A stretch of 64,000 bases of DNA from NCBI RefSeq assembly GCF_014764445.1, contig NZ_CP061721.1, positions 310,001 through 374,000 on the forward strand, written 5' to 3'. A program made the translations under genes and the position numbers. The stretch comes from Pseudarthrobacter sp. BIM B-2242. Lineage in GTDB: Bacteria > Actinomycetota > Actinomycetes > Actinomycetales > Micrococcaceae. The notes below the pieces were generated by a model. It saw nothing but the letters and a program-made list of their open reading frames with translations, was not told the DNA's origin and searched no databases. Shown here piece after piece: positions 22,393 to 30,844 of the stretch (position 1 is its first letter; the number at the start of each line of letters is the position of its first letter).

Positions 22393-22496
22393 CTCCCGCA
22401 ATTCCCGCAGTCCCAAAGCACTGTTCCCAAGCAGAAATATTTAGCGCCCGTCAGCCCGTCTTCTGGAAGACTGGCTTGTCAAAGGAGACACCCGCA

Positions 22497-23963
22497 ATGA
22501 ACCCCCTGATGAACTCGCTGATGGTGCGGGCCGCCGACGCCCCAGCCATCAAACCCGCAGTGGAGCTGGGTACTCCGCTGCTGCTCACCATCGCGGCCCT
22601 CGGCATCGCCGTCCTGCTGGTGATGATCATCCGCTTCAAGATCCAGGCCTTTGTGGCGCTTCTGACGGTGAGCATTGCCGTGGCCGTGGCGTCCCAGATC
22701 CCGCTGAAGGACGTCTTCACCGTCGTCGCCACCGGTGTGGGCGGAACCATGGGCAAAGTGGCGCTGCTGATTGCGCTCGGCGCTGTCCTGGGCCGGATGA
22801 TCGAAGTTTCCGGCGGCGTCCAGTCGCTGGCAGCCCACTTCACGGAAAAGCTCGGCGCCAAGCGCGTCGCCGTGGCCCTCACCGCCGTCGGCTTCCTGGT
22901 GGCCATCCCCGTGTTCTTCGAGGTGGGCATCATTGTGCTCGTCCCGATCGTCTACGCCTTCGCGAAGATCGCCAACGTGCACCCGGTCAAGTTCGGCCTG
23001 CCCATGGCCGGCATCATGCTCTCCATCCACGTCGCCGTTCCGCCCCATCCGGGCATCGTGGCCGGCGCGGGTGTGTTCGGCGCCGACATCGGCCTCATCA
23101 CCCTGATCTCCCTGCTGATCTGTGTCCCGCTCGGTTTCCTCTCCTACTGGGTTGCCAGCATCATGAACCGCAAGGAATACGAACTCCTCCCCGGCGTCAA
23201 GGCCCAGGTGGACGAATACGGTTCCGATTCCCTGGTCAAAGTTGGCCACGTGGGCCCCGGCGCCGCAGGCATCGCCCCGCCGCGTCCGGCCCTGATCATC
23301 TTCCTGATCGCGGCTCCCATCGTGCAGATCCTCATCGGTACCCTTGGCACGCTCACCATCCCCAAGGACAACTCCTGGTACGGCCTGGCTGCGTTCATCG
23401 GCAACCCGTTCTTCGCGCTCCTGGTGGCCGTGGCACTGTCCTTCTTCCTGCTGGCCGTCCGCCGCAACTGGTCGCTCAAGGAAACCGGCGAGATCTTCGA
23501 AGGCGCGCTGCCTCCCATCGCCTCCATCCTGATGGTGGTGGCCGCCGGTGGTGTGTTCGGTGAGGTCCTGCGCACCTCCGGAATCGGTGCCGCCCTCTCC
23601 CAGACCTTGGACCACCTGGGACTGCCCGTCATTGTGCTCGGCTTTGTCATCTCACTGGCACTGCGCGCAGCCCAGGGTTCGGCCACCGTCGCCATCGTCA
23701 CCACCACCGGACTGCTGACCTCCGCCGTGATGGAAGGCGGCTACTCGCCTGCGCAGATCGCCGTCATCGTCATCGCCATCGGCTTCGGCTCACTGGGCCT
23801 GTCCCACGTGACCGACGCCGGCTTCTGGACCGTGGTGCGCTACTACGGCCTCACCGTCTCGGACGGACTCAAGACCTGGACCGTCCTCACCACCGTGCTG
23901 GGCGTGGCGGGCTTCCTCCTGACCTACGTCGCCTGGATCCTGGTGGGAGGCCTGAGCGTCTGA
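22497..23963 (+). CDS. GntP family permease (gluconate/acid sugar:H+ symporter)
   Basis: This permease of about 488 residues has 12 or more hydrophobic segments and family features such as VFFEVGIIVLVPIVYAFA, GLPMAGIMLSIHVAVPPHPG and GSATVAIVTTTGLL. GntP proteins import gluconate and related sugar acids. In DUF1537 loci a GntP member (as in the E. coli ygbJKLMN cluster) carries the four-carbon acid. ATG 22497 is preferred over TTG 22476 because AAAGGAG lies between them. Its TGA overlaps the ATG of the aldolase gene, so the last two genes are coupled. Confidence 0.9.
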   Translation: MNPLMNSLMVRAADAPAIKPAVELGTPLLLTIAALGIAVLLVMIIRFKIQAFVALLTVSIAVAVASQIPLKDVFTVVATGVGGTMGKVALLIALGAVLGRMIEVSGGVQSLAAHFTEKLGAKRVAVALTAVGFLVAIPVFFEVGIIVLVPIVYAFAKIANVHPVKFGLPMAGIMLSIHVAVPPHPGIVAGAGVFGADIGLITLISLLICVPLGFLSYWVASIMNRKEYELLPGVKAQVDEYGSDSLVKVGHVGPGAAGIAPPRPALIIFLIAAPIVQILIGTLGTLTIPKDNSWYGLAAFIGNPFFALLVAVALSFFLLAVRRNWSLKETGEIFEGALPPIASILMVVAAGGVFGEVLRTSGIGAALSQTLDHLGLPVIVLGFVISLALRAAQGSATVAIVTTTGLLTSAVMEGGYSPAQIAVIVIAIGFGSLGLSHVTDAGFWTVVRYYGLTVSDGLKTWTVLTTVLGVAGFLLTYVAWILVGGLSV

Positions 23964-24814
23964 TGCGCACCCGACTCGACCACCTGGTCACCACAGCCCT
24001 GCAGCAGGGCTCGGCTGTTCCCGCCTTCACCTGCTACGACTTCACCACCGCCCTGGCGGTCGTGGGCGCCGCCGAGGAGGCCGGCCGCGGTGTCATCCTG
24101 CTGGTTGCCCCCAAAACGGCCGCCACCTCCAACGGCCTGCGGCTGATTGCAGCGTTCCGCGGGCTGGCAGATGCCGCGTCCGTTCCGGTGGCCGTCCAGC
24201 TGGACCACGCCTCGGACCTGAAAGTGATGGTCGACGCCGTCGCCGCGGGGGCGGATTCGGTCCTCGCCGACGGTTCCTCCTTGCCGTTTGAGGACAACAT
24301 CGCGCTGGTCCGCCAGGCGCGCGCGCTGCTGGGTGCCGACGTCGTGCTTGAAGCGGAACTCGGCGGGCTGGCCGGCGACGAGGACCGGGCCTTCGGCGCG
24401 GACTCCGCCGGCGTGGCCGTTGCAGGCCTGACTGATTCCGCCCAGGTGGAGGAATTCGTGGCCCGGACCGGCGCCGAACTGCTGGCTGTCGCCGTGGGCA
24501 ACGTGCACGGCAAATACAAGGGCGAGCCGCAGCTGCGCTGGGACGTGCTCCAGGACATCGCCGTACGGACGCACATCCCGCTGGTGCTTCACGGCGCGTC
24601 CGGCATTCCGGCGGACGAGCTGGTGAAGGCCGCCGCCATGAACGTGGGCAAGGTGAACTTCAATACCGAGCTCCGCACCGGCGTCCTGTCCACGCTCCAG
24701 GAGCAGTTGCCAGCGCACCGGACCGATGGGGAAAATCTCCAGGGATTGCTGGGCCACTGGAACACGTCAGCCAGGGAATTCGCCGGCGCGGCGCTGGGGA
24801 TGCTGACGCGCTGA
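23963..24814 (+). CDS. Class II fructose-bisphosphate-type aldolase
   Basis: This 283-residue barrel enzyme is of the FBA/GatY/KbaY class. Zinc ligands are visible as H82 in VQLDHAS, H182 in GNVHGKY and H210 in VLHGASG. D81 and E132 (EAELGG) sit at the expected catalytic and structural positions, and ADGSSLPFEDN matches the family's DGSxLPFEEN segment. In known DUF1537 pathways the last step is catalysed by OtnC, a different (class II aldolase/adducin) family; neither OtnC nor the OtnI isomerase is present here. This enzyme therefore probably cleaves the phosphorylated acid-sugar intermediate. The exact products are not known. Confidence 0.85.
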   Translation: MRTRLDHLVTTALQQGSAVPAFTCYDFTTALAVVGAAEEAGRGVILLVAPKTAATSNGLRLIAAFRGLADAASVPVAVQLDHASDLKVMVDAVAAGADSVLADGSSLPFEDNIALVRQARALLGADVVLEAELGGLAGDEDRAFGADSAGVAVAGLTDSAQVEEFVARTGAELLAVAVGNVHGKYKGEPQLRWDVLQDIAVRTHIPLVLHGASGIPADELVKAAAMNVGKVNFNTELRTGVLSTLQEQLPAHRTDGENLQGLLGHWNTSAREFAGAALGMLTR

Positions 24815-24867
24815 GTGCCGGCTCCTCCCACGGAGCCAGCGCAGCGGAGGGAGGCTAGGATCAGCAC

Positions 24868-25275
24868 ATGATCCTGGCCTCCCTCCTTTTTGCCTTCCTC
24901 GCCGCGGCGCTGCACGTCTACATCTTCACCATGGAGTCCTTCACCTGGACCCGGCCAGCCACCTGGAAACGGTTCGGCCTTGCGTCCCAGGCCGACGCCG
25001 AGACCACCAAGCCCCTCGCCTACAACCAGGGCTTCTACAACCTGTTCCTGGCTATCGGCGCGTTTATCGGGGCCGGCCTCGTGGCGGCAGGGGCCAGCGG
25101 ATCCGCGCAGCAGGTGGTGGGCTGGACACTCGTCTTCAGCTGCTGCGGCTCCATGCTGCTGGCAGCCGTGGTGCTCGCGCTGAGCGGGCGGAAGTACCTC
25201 CGCCCTGCGGTCCTGCAAGGTACGACGCCGTTGCTCGCCGTCGTACTGGGCGTACTGGCGGTGACGGCGGGCTGA
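24868..25275 (+). CDS. DUF1304 membrane protein
   Basis: This 135-residue protein has four membrane segments. The family signature is clear: an initial helix with HVYIFTMES, the loop TRPATWKRFGL, and YNQGFYNLFLAIGAFIG opening the second helix. The function of the family is unknown. An 8-bp hairpin stem (GTACGACG/CGTCGTAC) lies within the last codons at 25220-25246. It is downstream of the aldolase but probably independent of it. Confidence 0.82.
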   Translation: MILASLLFAFLAAALHVYIFTMESFTWTRPATWKRFGLASQADAETTKPLAYNQGFYNLFLAIGAFIGAGLVAAGASGSAQQVVGWTLVFSCCGSMLLAAVVLALSGRKYLRPAVLQGTTPLLAVVLGVLAVTAG

Positions 25276-25360
25276 GCAGGTCCGCGAATTTCTGGCCGAC
25301 TCAGGGCCCGGGGCGGACAATTGAGTCAACAACATCATCCGCCGTTTGTAGGGGCTGCGC

Positions 25361-26707
25361 ATGAGTGATGTGAGGGAGTCCGCGCCGGAAGATACGCCGG
25401 CCAGGGAGCGTGACCTGGTCATCGACCTTGTCCGGTTTATCTGCCTGGCACTGGTGGTGGTCAGCCATTGCATGATGGTCAGCCCTGTCCTGCACCCCGA
25501 CGGTACCGTAACCTCGGCGAACACGCTGGGGGACCAGCCCTGGTTTGAGCCGGTTATCTGGATTTTTATGGTGATGCCGCTGTTTTTCGTCACCGGCGGC
25601 ACCACCGGCCTGCAATCCTGGCGGCGGCTCACTGCGGACGGCGGCACCGGCTTCGAGTTTGCCCAGGCCCGGCTGCTGAGGCTGGTCCGGCCGGCGGCCG
25701 CGCTCCTCGCGGCCATGTTCCTGGGGCTGTGGGCTGCCCTCCTCACGGGTGTGGACCCGCAGGTGATCCAGCTGCTGGCCACCGGCGCAGGTATGCCGCT
25801 GTGGTTCCTCGCCGCGTACCTGTCAGCCCAGCTGAACATCCCGCTGCTGGCCCGCTTCCATCACCGCGCACCCTGGCTGACCTTCACCGCCCTGGCCGCC
25901 CTGGTGGTTGCCGTCGACTGCTTCCGCGGGGCCCTGCCGCTGCTCGCCTACGCCAACCTGGTGTTCCTCTGGTGCGCCGTCCAACAGGTGGGCTTCCTCG
26001 TAGCAGACGGCCACTTCGCGAAGCTCACGCGCTCCGGCCTGCTGGGACTGATCATCGCAGCCAACCTCCTGCTCGGAGTGGTCACCGGCCTCGGGCTCTA
26101 TTCCGGAAACATGCTGGTGAACCTTAACCCGCCCAACCTGACCCTGCTCCTCCTGGGCATATCGCAGGCAGCCGCGCTCCAGCTTTTCCGGCCGGAGCTG
26201 GGCTGGGTTGCCGGCCTGCGCTGGGTCCGGGCGATGGTGATGGTGGCCGGGCGGCGTTCCATGACCGTGTACCTGTGGCACCTGCCGCTGCTCGCCGCCA
26301 TGTCCGGGCTCCTGCTCCTCACCGACTTCCCCAAGCCTGCGGCCGGAACCGCGGCATGGTGGTGGGCGCGGCCACTGGTTCTTCTGGGGGTGATCGCCCT
26401 GCTCCTGCCCGTGCTGGCCGCGTTCGGGCGCCTTGAGGAACGTCCGACGGCGTCTGTCCACACCCGCGGCAGGCCCGCCGCTGCGGTGGTGACGGCCGCC
26501 GTCGTCGTCTTCATCCCGGTGGCGGACGCCGCCTTCAACGGACTGACGCTGGGACTGCTCGGAGGCGGCGCGGCCTGCTTTGCGCTGGCCGTCCTGCTGC
26601 TGGGCAGAATGCCCGAGCGGGTCACCGCCAACCCGTCCCCTAAGCGTCAGGGAGGGGTAGGCGGGCCATTGCCAGCGGGGCCGAGTAGTGCCAATGTCGA
26701 ACCATGA
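25361..26707 (+). CDS. Acyltransferase family 3 membrane protein
   Basis: This integral membrane protein of 448 residues has about ten helices. The N-terminal pattern RERDLVIDLVRFICLALVV followed by SHCMM fits acyltransferase-3 enzymes, in which a His in the first helix region is catalytic. The segment FMVMPLFFVTGG and a late MTVYLWHLPLL (with a conserved His) support the call. Such enzymes O-acylate surface sugars or lipids; the target is unknown. AGGGG lies before the ATG. It overlaps the GNAT gene by 4 bp. Confidence 0.78.
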   Translation: MSDVRESAPEDTPARERDLVIDLVRFICLALVVVSHCMMVSPVLHPDGTVTSANTLGDQPWFEPVIWIFMVMPLFFVTGGTTGLQSWRRLTADGGTGFEFAQARLLRLVRPAAALLAAMFLGLWAALLTGVDPQVIQLLATGAGMPLWFLAAYLSAQLNIPLLARFHHRAPWLTFTALAALVVAVDCFRGALPLLAYANLVFLWCAVQQVGFLVADGHFAKLTRSGLLGLIIAANLLLGVVTGLGLYSGNMLVNLNPPNLTLLLLGISQAAALQLFRPELGWVAGLRWVRAMVMVAGRRSMTVYLWHLPLLAAMSGLLLLTDFPKPAAGTAAWWWARPLVLLGVIALLLPVLAAFGRLEERPTASVHTRGRPAAAVVTAAVVVFIPVADAAFNGLTLGLLGGGAACFALAVLLLGRMPERVTANPSPKRQGGVGGPLPAGPSSANVEP

Positions 26708-27033
26708 CTGAGAACATGGTTTCCACAGAGGATAAGTTCAGCCCCGATGTTTCGCTGGCCCGGAATGATGAGAAGCACGTCTACGAGCTGAAGGTGGGCG
26801 GGAAGATCGCCGTCCAGTCCTTTTTTGATGACCGGCCCGGGCACGTGGATTTCAGCCACACCGAGACCGCCGAGGAATTCAAGGGCCAGGGGCTGGGAAA
26901 GGTCCTTGCCCACTTCGCCCTGGACGACGTCGTGGCATCAGGGAAACGGATCATTCCGCACTGCCCGTTCATCGCCGGCTACCTCCGCCAGCACGAAGGC
27001 TACGAGCAGCACATCGACTGGCCCGAGGACTAG
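26704..27033 (+). CDS. GNAT-like N-acetyltransferase (YjdJ/GNAT_2 type)
   Basis: This 109-residue protein has the compact GNAT_2 form. The acetyl-CoA site is visible as EEFKGQGLGKVLAHFALDDV, followed by RIIPHCPFIAGYLRQHEGY, the family's terminal signature. The substrate is unknown. The ATG overlaps the stop of the acyltransferase gene (ATGA), indicating translational coupling. Confidence 0.82.
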   Translation: MTENMVSTEDKFSPDVSLARNDEKHVYELKVGGKIAVQSFFDDRPGHVDFSHTETAEEFKGQGLGKVLAHFALDDVVASGKRIIPHCPFIAGYLRQHEGYEQHIDWPED

Positions 27034-27164
27034 ATCACGCTGCTGAGACCATCCCTGCGCGGGGCATTCTGCACCTGATTCCCCGTGCGGGCCAGTCAAT
27101 GACACGCTTCAACGCCCAAAAATACGCGTATTTCCGCGGTTCCGGATAAATAGGTCACTAAAGT

Positions 27165-27200
27165 TTGACTATAAGGGTCACCTAAGTAAGTCTTACCTTG
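27165..27200 (+). promoter_or_regulatory. Candidate iron boxes (IdeR/DmdR type) and promoter of the siderophore operon
   Basis: Two overlapping stretches resemble the actinobacterial iron box TTAGGTTAGGCTCACCTAA. GACTATAAGGGTCACCTAA (27167-27185) has a right half matching 10 of 11 bases, and CTAAGTAAGTCTTACCTTG (27182-27200) matches 12 of 19. TTGACT at 27165-27170 could be the -35 element. The location, 38-73 bp before desA, fits iron repression. Confidence 0.5.
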
Positions 27201-27237
27201 CTGCTGACAGCCCCATGTCGAACTAAGGATGACCAAC

Positions 27238-28848
27238 GTGCCCTTGCTGCCCCCTGTTGATGAGATGGAAGTAGATGACGACCCGGTGGCCGGAGCCCTG
27301 CCCGGGCAGGACTTCGGCTCCCGCGTCGAGCTCGCCCTCGCGGCCTCCAACCATCTGTTCAATTCCAGAAACTCCACCCGCTACGTGGCGCAGGTGCTGC
27401 AGGGCGTCAACGTCGTCGCCACCAAACTGGACCGGACCACCCAGCCGTTCACCGGCGTCGGACCTGCCGACATGAAGGCACGCATCGGCGCTGTGGACCT
27501 TGACCGGCCGCTGCCGGACACCGCCGCCGCCCTGGAAGAACTCGAGTCCGTGTACCTCCGCGACGCCATCTACTTCCACGACGCCAAGTACGCCGCCCAC
27601 CTGAACTGCCCGGTGGTGATCCCCGCGCTGGTGGGTGAAGCCATCCTCTCCGCTGTGAACTCCTCGATGGACACGTGGGACCAGAGCGCCGGCGCCACCA
27701 TGATCGAACGCCGCCTCATCGACTGGACCGCCGAGCGGCTGCAGCTGGGGGCTGCAGCCGACGGCGTGTTTACCTCCGGCGGCAGCCAGTCCAACCTGCA
27801 GGCCCTGCTGATCGCCCGTAACCACGCGGTTGCCGGCCTCCGGCGCCTGCCTGAAAATGCGCGGCTCCGGCTGCCGTCCCTCCTTGAGAAGCTGCGCATT
27901 TTCACCTCCGCGGACAGCCACTTCAGCATCCAGAAATCGGCCTCCATGCTGGGCCTGGGCTTCGACGCCGTCACCTCCGTGCCCTGCGCCCCGGACCACC
28001 GGATGGACCCCGCCGCGCTCGCCGAGGCGATGGCCGAAGCGCAGGACGCCGGCCTGCTGCCGATGGCTGTTGTGGCCACCGCCGGGACCACCGACTTCGG
28101 CGCGGTGGACCCGCTCGCTGAACTCGCCGCCCTGGCCCGTGCCTATGGCGCCTGGTTCCACATCGACGCCGCGTACGGCGGCGGGCTCATGGTGTCGAAC
28201 CGCTACCGCCACCTGCTGGACGGCACACGCCTGGCCGATTCCGTCACCGTGGACTTCCATAAGACTTTCTTCCAGCCCGTCAGCTCCAGCGCCCTGCTGG
28301 TCCGGGACCGCGCCATGCTGCGGCACGTCACCTACTACGCGGACTACCTGAACCCGGAAAGCGCTGCCCTGGCCGAGATCCCCAACCAGGTGGACAAAAG
28401 CATCCAGACCACCCGCCGCTTCGATGCGCTCAAACTGTGGCTGACACTGCGCATCATGGGCGCGGAGGCCCTCGGGGCCCTGTTTGACGAGGCGATCGAC
28501 CTCGCCGCCCGGGTGGGATCCGTGCTGGCCGCCGATCCCGACTTCGAGCTCGCCGCCGAACCCCAGCTCAGCACGCTGGTCTTCCGGTACCGGCCGCGAG
28601 CGGGCGGGGCCCAACTTTCCGACGACGAGGCCGACTCCCTTAACCCGGCCATCCGCGCCGCCGTCTTCGCTTCAGGGAAGGCCGTGGTGGCAGGCACTAC
28701 GGTGAACGGCCGCCACTACCTGAAGTTCACGCTCCTCAATGCCGAGGCAACCCTGGAGGACATCAGCGAGATCATCGAACTGCTGCGCCGCACCGGTGCG
28801 GGCCTGCTGGCCCGCACCAGCGTCGGCACCAGCGAGGTGTCCGCATGA
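27238..28848 (+). CDS. desA: PLP-dependent lysine/diamine decarboxylase of siderophore synthesis (DesA-like)
   Basis: This group II decarboxylase of about 536 residues has PLP Lys in [13 protein letters not shown] (K345, counted from the ATG), a stacking His in [11 protein letters not shown] and an Asp in FHIDAAYGG. DesA decarboxylates lysine to cadaverine, the first step of desferrioxamine synthesis; a 2,4-diaminobutyrate decarboxylase activity is possible from sequence alone. The following three genes make lysine the likely substrate. GTG 27238 is preferred because AAGGA stands 8 nt before it; the ATG at 27229 has no room for a ribosome site. First gene of a four-gene coupled operon. Confidence 0.88.
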   Translation: MPLLPPVDEMEVDDDPVAGALPGQDFGSRVELALAASNHLFNSRNSTRYVAQVLQGVNVVATKLDRTTQPFTGVGPADMKARIGAVDLDRPLPDTAAALEELESVYLRDAIYFHDAKYAAHLNCPVVIPALVGEAILSAVNSSMDTWDQSAGATMIERRLIDWTAERLQLGAAADGVFTSGGSQSNLQALLIARNHAVAGLRRLPENARLRLPSLLEKLRIFTSADSHFSIQKSASMLGLGFDAVTSVPCAPDHRMDPAALAEAMAEAQDAGLLPMAVVATAGTTDFGAVDPLAELAALARAYGAWFHIDAAYGGGLMVSNRYRHLLDGTRLADSVTVDFHKTFFQPVSSSALLVRDRAMLRHVTYYADYLNPESAALAEIPNQVDKSIQTTRRFDALKLWLTLRIMGAEALGALFDEAIDLAARVGSVLAADPDFELAAEPQLSTLVFRYRPRAGGAQLSDDEADSLNPAIRAAVFASGKAVVAGTTVNGRHYLKFTLLNAEATLEDISEIIELLRRTGAGLLARTSVGTSEVSA

Positions 28849-30257
28849 GCACCCCTGACTTGGTTACCCCCACTGAACCGCGCATTTACGACTTCGCGGG
28901 GATCGGCGTCGGGCCCTTCAACCTCGGGCTCGCCGCGCTCAGCGAGCCCGTGGACGGGCTGGACGGCATCTTCCTGGAACAGCGGGAGCACTTCGACTGG
29001 CACCCCGGCATGATGCTGGAACCGGCCCACCTGCAGGTGCCGTTTATGGCCGACCTGGTAACCCTCGCCGATCCCACGTCGCCATATTCATTCTTGAACT
29101 TCCTCAAGCAGACGGGGCGGCTCTACCGCTTCTATATCCGCGAGAACTTTTATCCGCTGCGGGCCGAGTACAACCAGTACTGCCAGTGGGTGGCCGGGCA
29201 GCTGCGGTCCGTGCGTTTTAGCACGGCCGTGCTGGATGTGACGTACGACGCCGGGGTCTACCGCCTTTCCGCCGAAGGTCCGGACGGGCCGGAGGTGCTG
29301 CTGGCGCGGCGCCTCGTGCTGGGCACCGGAACCGCGCCATACGTTCCGGCGGCCTGTGACGGCATCGTCGGGGCCGCTGCCAGCGGCGGCGGGGGACTGG
29401 TCCTCCACAACGCCGACTACCTGTCGAGGAAGAGTGAGCTGCAGGCCAGGCGGAGCATCACCATCGTGGGCAGCGGCCAGAGCGCCGCGGAAATCTACTA
29501 CGAGCTCCTGCAGGACATCGACGCCTGCGGGTACCAGCTGAACTGGGTCACGCGCTCGGGCCGTTTCTTCCCGCTCGAGTACACCAAGCTCACGCTGGAA
29601 ATGACCTCGCCCGAGTATGTGGACTACTTCCACGGGCTGCCGCAGGACCAGCGGGACGGCCTCATCAAGAGCCAGAAGAACCTTTACAAGGGCATCAACT
29701 CCGAGCTCATCGATGCCATCTACGACCTCCTCTACACCAAGAGCCTCTCCGGCATGGTGGACACCCGGCTCCTGACGCATTCGTCGCTGACAGGCGGCTC
29801 CTGGAATGACACTGCGGGGTCCCACACCCTGCAGCTGCGGCATGAGGAACAGGGCGCCGACTACACCCTCGACAGCGAAGCAGTGGTGCTGGCCACCGGC
29901 TACACCTACCGCGAGCCGGGGTTTCTTGCCGGGATCCAGGAGCGCATCGCCCGGGACTCCGCCGGCAGGTTCGCCGTGGCCCGCAACTACAGCACGGGCG
30001 TCGAACCCGGCGAAATCTTCGTCCAGAACGCCGAGCTTCACACGCACGGGTTTGTCACCCCGGACCTGGGTATGGCGGCCTACCGCAACTCGTGCATCCT
30101 GCGCGAGATCACCGGCCGGGAGGTCTACCCGGTGGAGCGCAGCATCGCGTTCCAGCAGTTCGGACCGCCAGCAGGCAGCCCGGATGCTGCCCCGCCAGCC
30201 GCTGCTTCCCCGGCCGCGTCAGAGGCATTCACCCGGAAAGCGGAGGTGCCGGCATGA
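28845..30257 (+). CDS. desB: Lysine N6-hydroxylase / ornithine N5-oxygenase family (DesB-like)
   Basis: This 470-residue flavin monooxygenase has the FAD motif [16 protein letters not shown] (about 17-32), the NADPH motif [18 protein letters not shown] (about 205-222), and the family segments [12 protein letters not shown] and LATGYTY. It should hydroxylate the amino group of cadaverine, giving the hydroxylamine for hydroxamate formation. The start overlaps the desA stop (ATGA). The C-terminus has an extra Pro/Ala-rich tail after QQFGPPAG that is not part of the catalytic core. Confidence 0.9.
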   Translation: MSTPDLVTPTEPRIYDFAGIGVGPFNLGLAALSEPVDGLDGIFLEQREHFDWHPGMMLEPAHLQVPFMADLVTLADPTSPYSFLNFLKQTGRLYRFYIRENFYPLRAEYNQYCQWVAGQLRSVRFSTAVLDVTYDAGVYRLSAEGPDGPEVLLARRLVLGTGTAPYVPAACDGIVGAAASGGGGLVLHNADYLSRKSELQARRSITIVGSGQSAAEIYYELLQDIDACGYQLNWVTRSGRFFPLEYTKLTLEMTSPEYVDYFHGLPQDQRDGLIKSQKNLYKGINSELIDAIYDLLYTKSLSGMVDTRLLTHSSLTGGSWNDTAGSHTLQLRHEEQGADYTLDSEAVVLATGYTYREPGFLAGIQERIARDSAGRFAVARNYSTGVEPGEIFVQNAELHTHGFVTPDLGMAAYRNSCILREITGREVYPVERSIAFQQFGPPAGSPDAAPPAAASPAASEAFTRKAEVPA

Positions 30258-30844
30258 ACTTCACTTTCCGCTGTGTTGATGCCGTGGCCGACGCACCCCT
30301 CCTCCACAGCTGGGTGACCCGGCCCTATGCCGCCTTCTGGGGCATGCAGGCCGCCACCGTTGAAGAGGTTGTGGAGGAGTACTCAAAGATCCAGGCAACC
30401 GGGCATCACCATGCTGTCTTTGGGCTCGACGGCGGCGTCCCCGCCTTCCTGATGGAGGAGTACCTGCCGTCCGCGTCCCCGCTGGCCGCGGCCTACGCGG
30501 TGCAGCACGGTGATATCGGCATGCACCTGCTGGTGGGGCCGCCGTCGGGAGCGCCTAAACCGGGGTACACGGCCGAGGTGATGGACGCGGTCCTGGAACG
30601 GCTGTTCCTCGATCCGGGCGTGGAGCGCGTGGTGGTGGAACCGGACGCCAGGAACACCAGGATCCACGTGCTCAACGAACGGCTGGGCTTCCAGCCGGCA
30701 GGGATCATCACCCTGCCCGACAAGGAAGCGCTGCTCAGTTTCTGCACGCGCAGCGACTATCACACAGCCCGCGCGGCGCTGCATCACCGTTCAGCCCCTA
30801 CCCGCCAGCTTTCCCACGCCGTCCACCATGGAGCCGCACTGTGA
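30254..30844 (+). CDS. desC: Hydroxylamine acyltransferase of siderophore synthesis (DesC-like)
   Basis: This 196-residue GNAT protein is of the AlcB/IucB type. Recognisable segments are [45 protein letters not shown] and [21 protein letters not shown]. It transfers acetyl or succinyl groups from CoA to the N-hydroxydiamine. The ATG at 30254 overlaps the desB stop; a longer open frame starting at 30092 is rejected because it lies inside desB. The C-terminal tail after YHTARAAL is poorly conserved. Confidence 0.87.
   Translation: MNFTFRCVDAVADAPLLHSWVTRPYAAFWGMQAATVEEVVEEYSKIQATGHHHAVFGLDGGVPAFLMEEYLPSASPLAAAYAVQHGDIGMHLLVGPPSGAPKPGYTAEVMDAVLERLFLDPGVERVVVEPDARNTRIHVLNERLGFQPAGIITLPDKEALLSFCTRSDYHTARAALHHRSAPTRQLSHAVHHGAAL

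Noticed and set aside
22479..23615. 378-codon minus-strand open frame opposite the GntP gene
   Set aside because: The translation is His/Asp/Gly-rich without any family features and is the antisense shadow of the permease.
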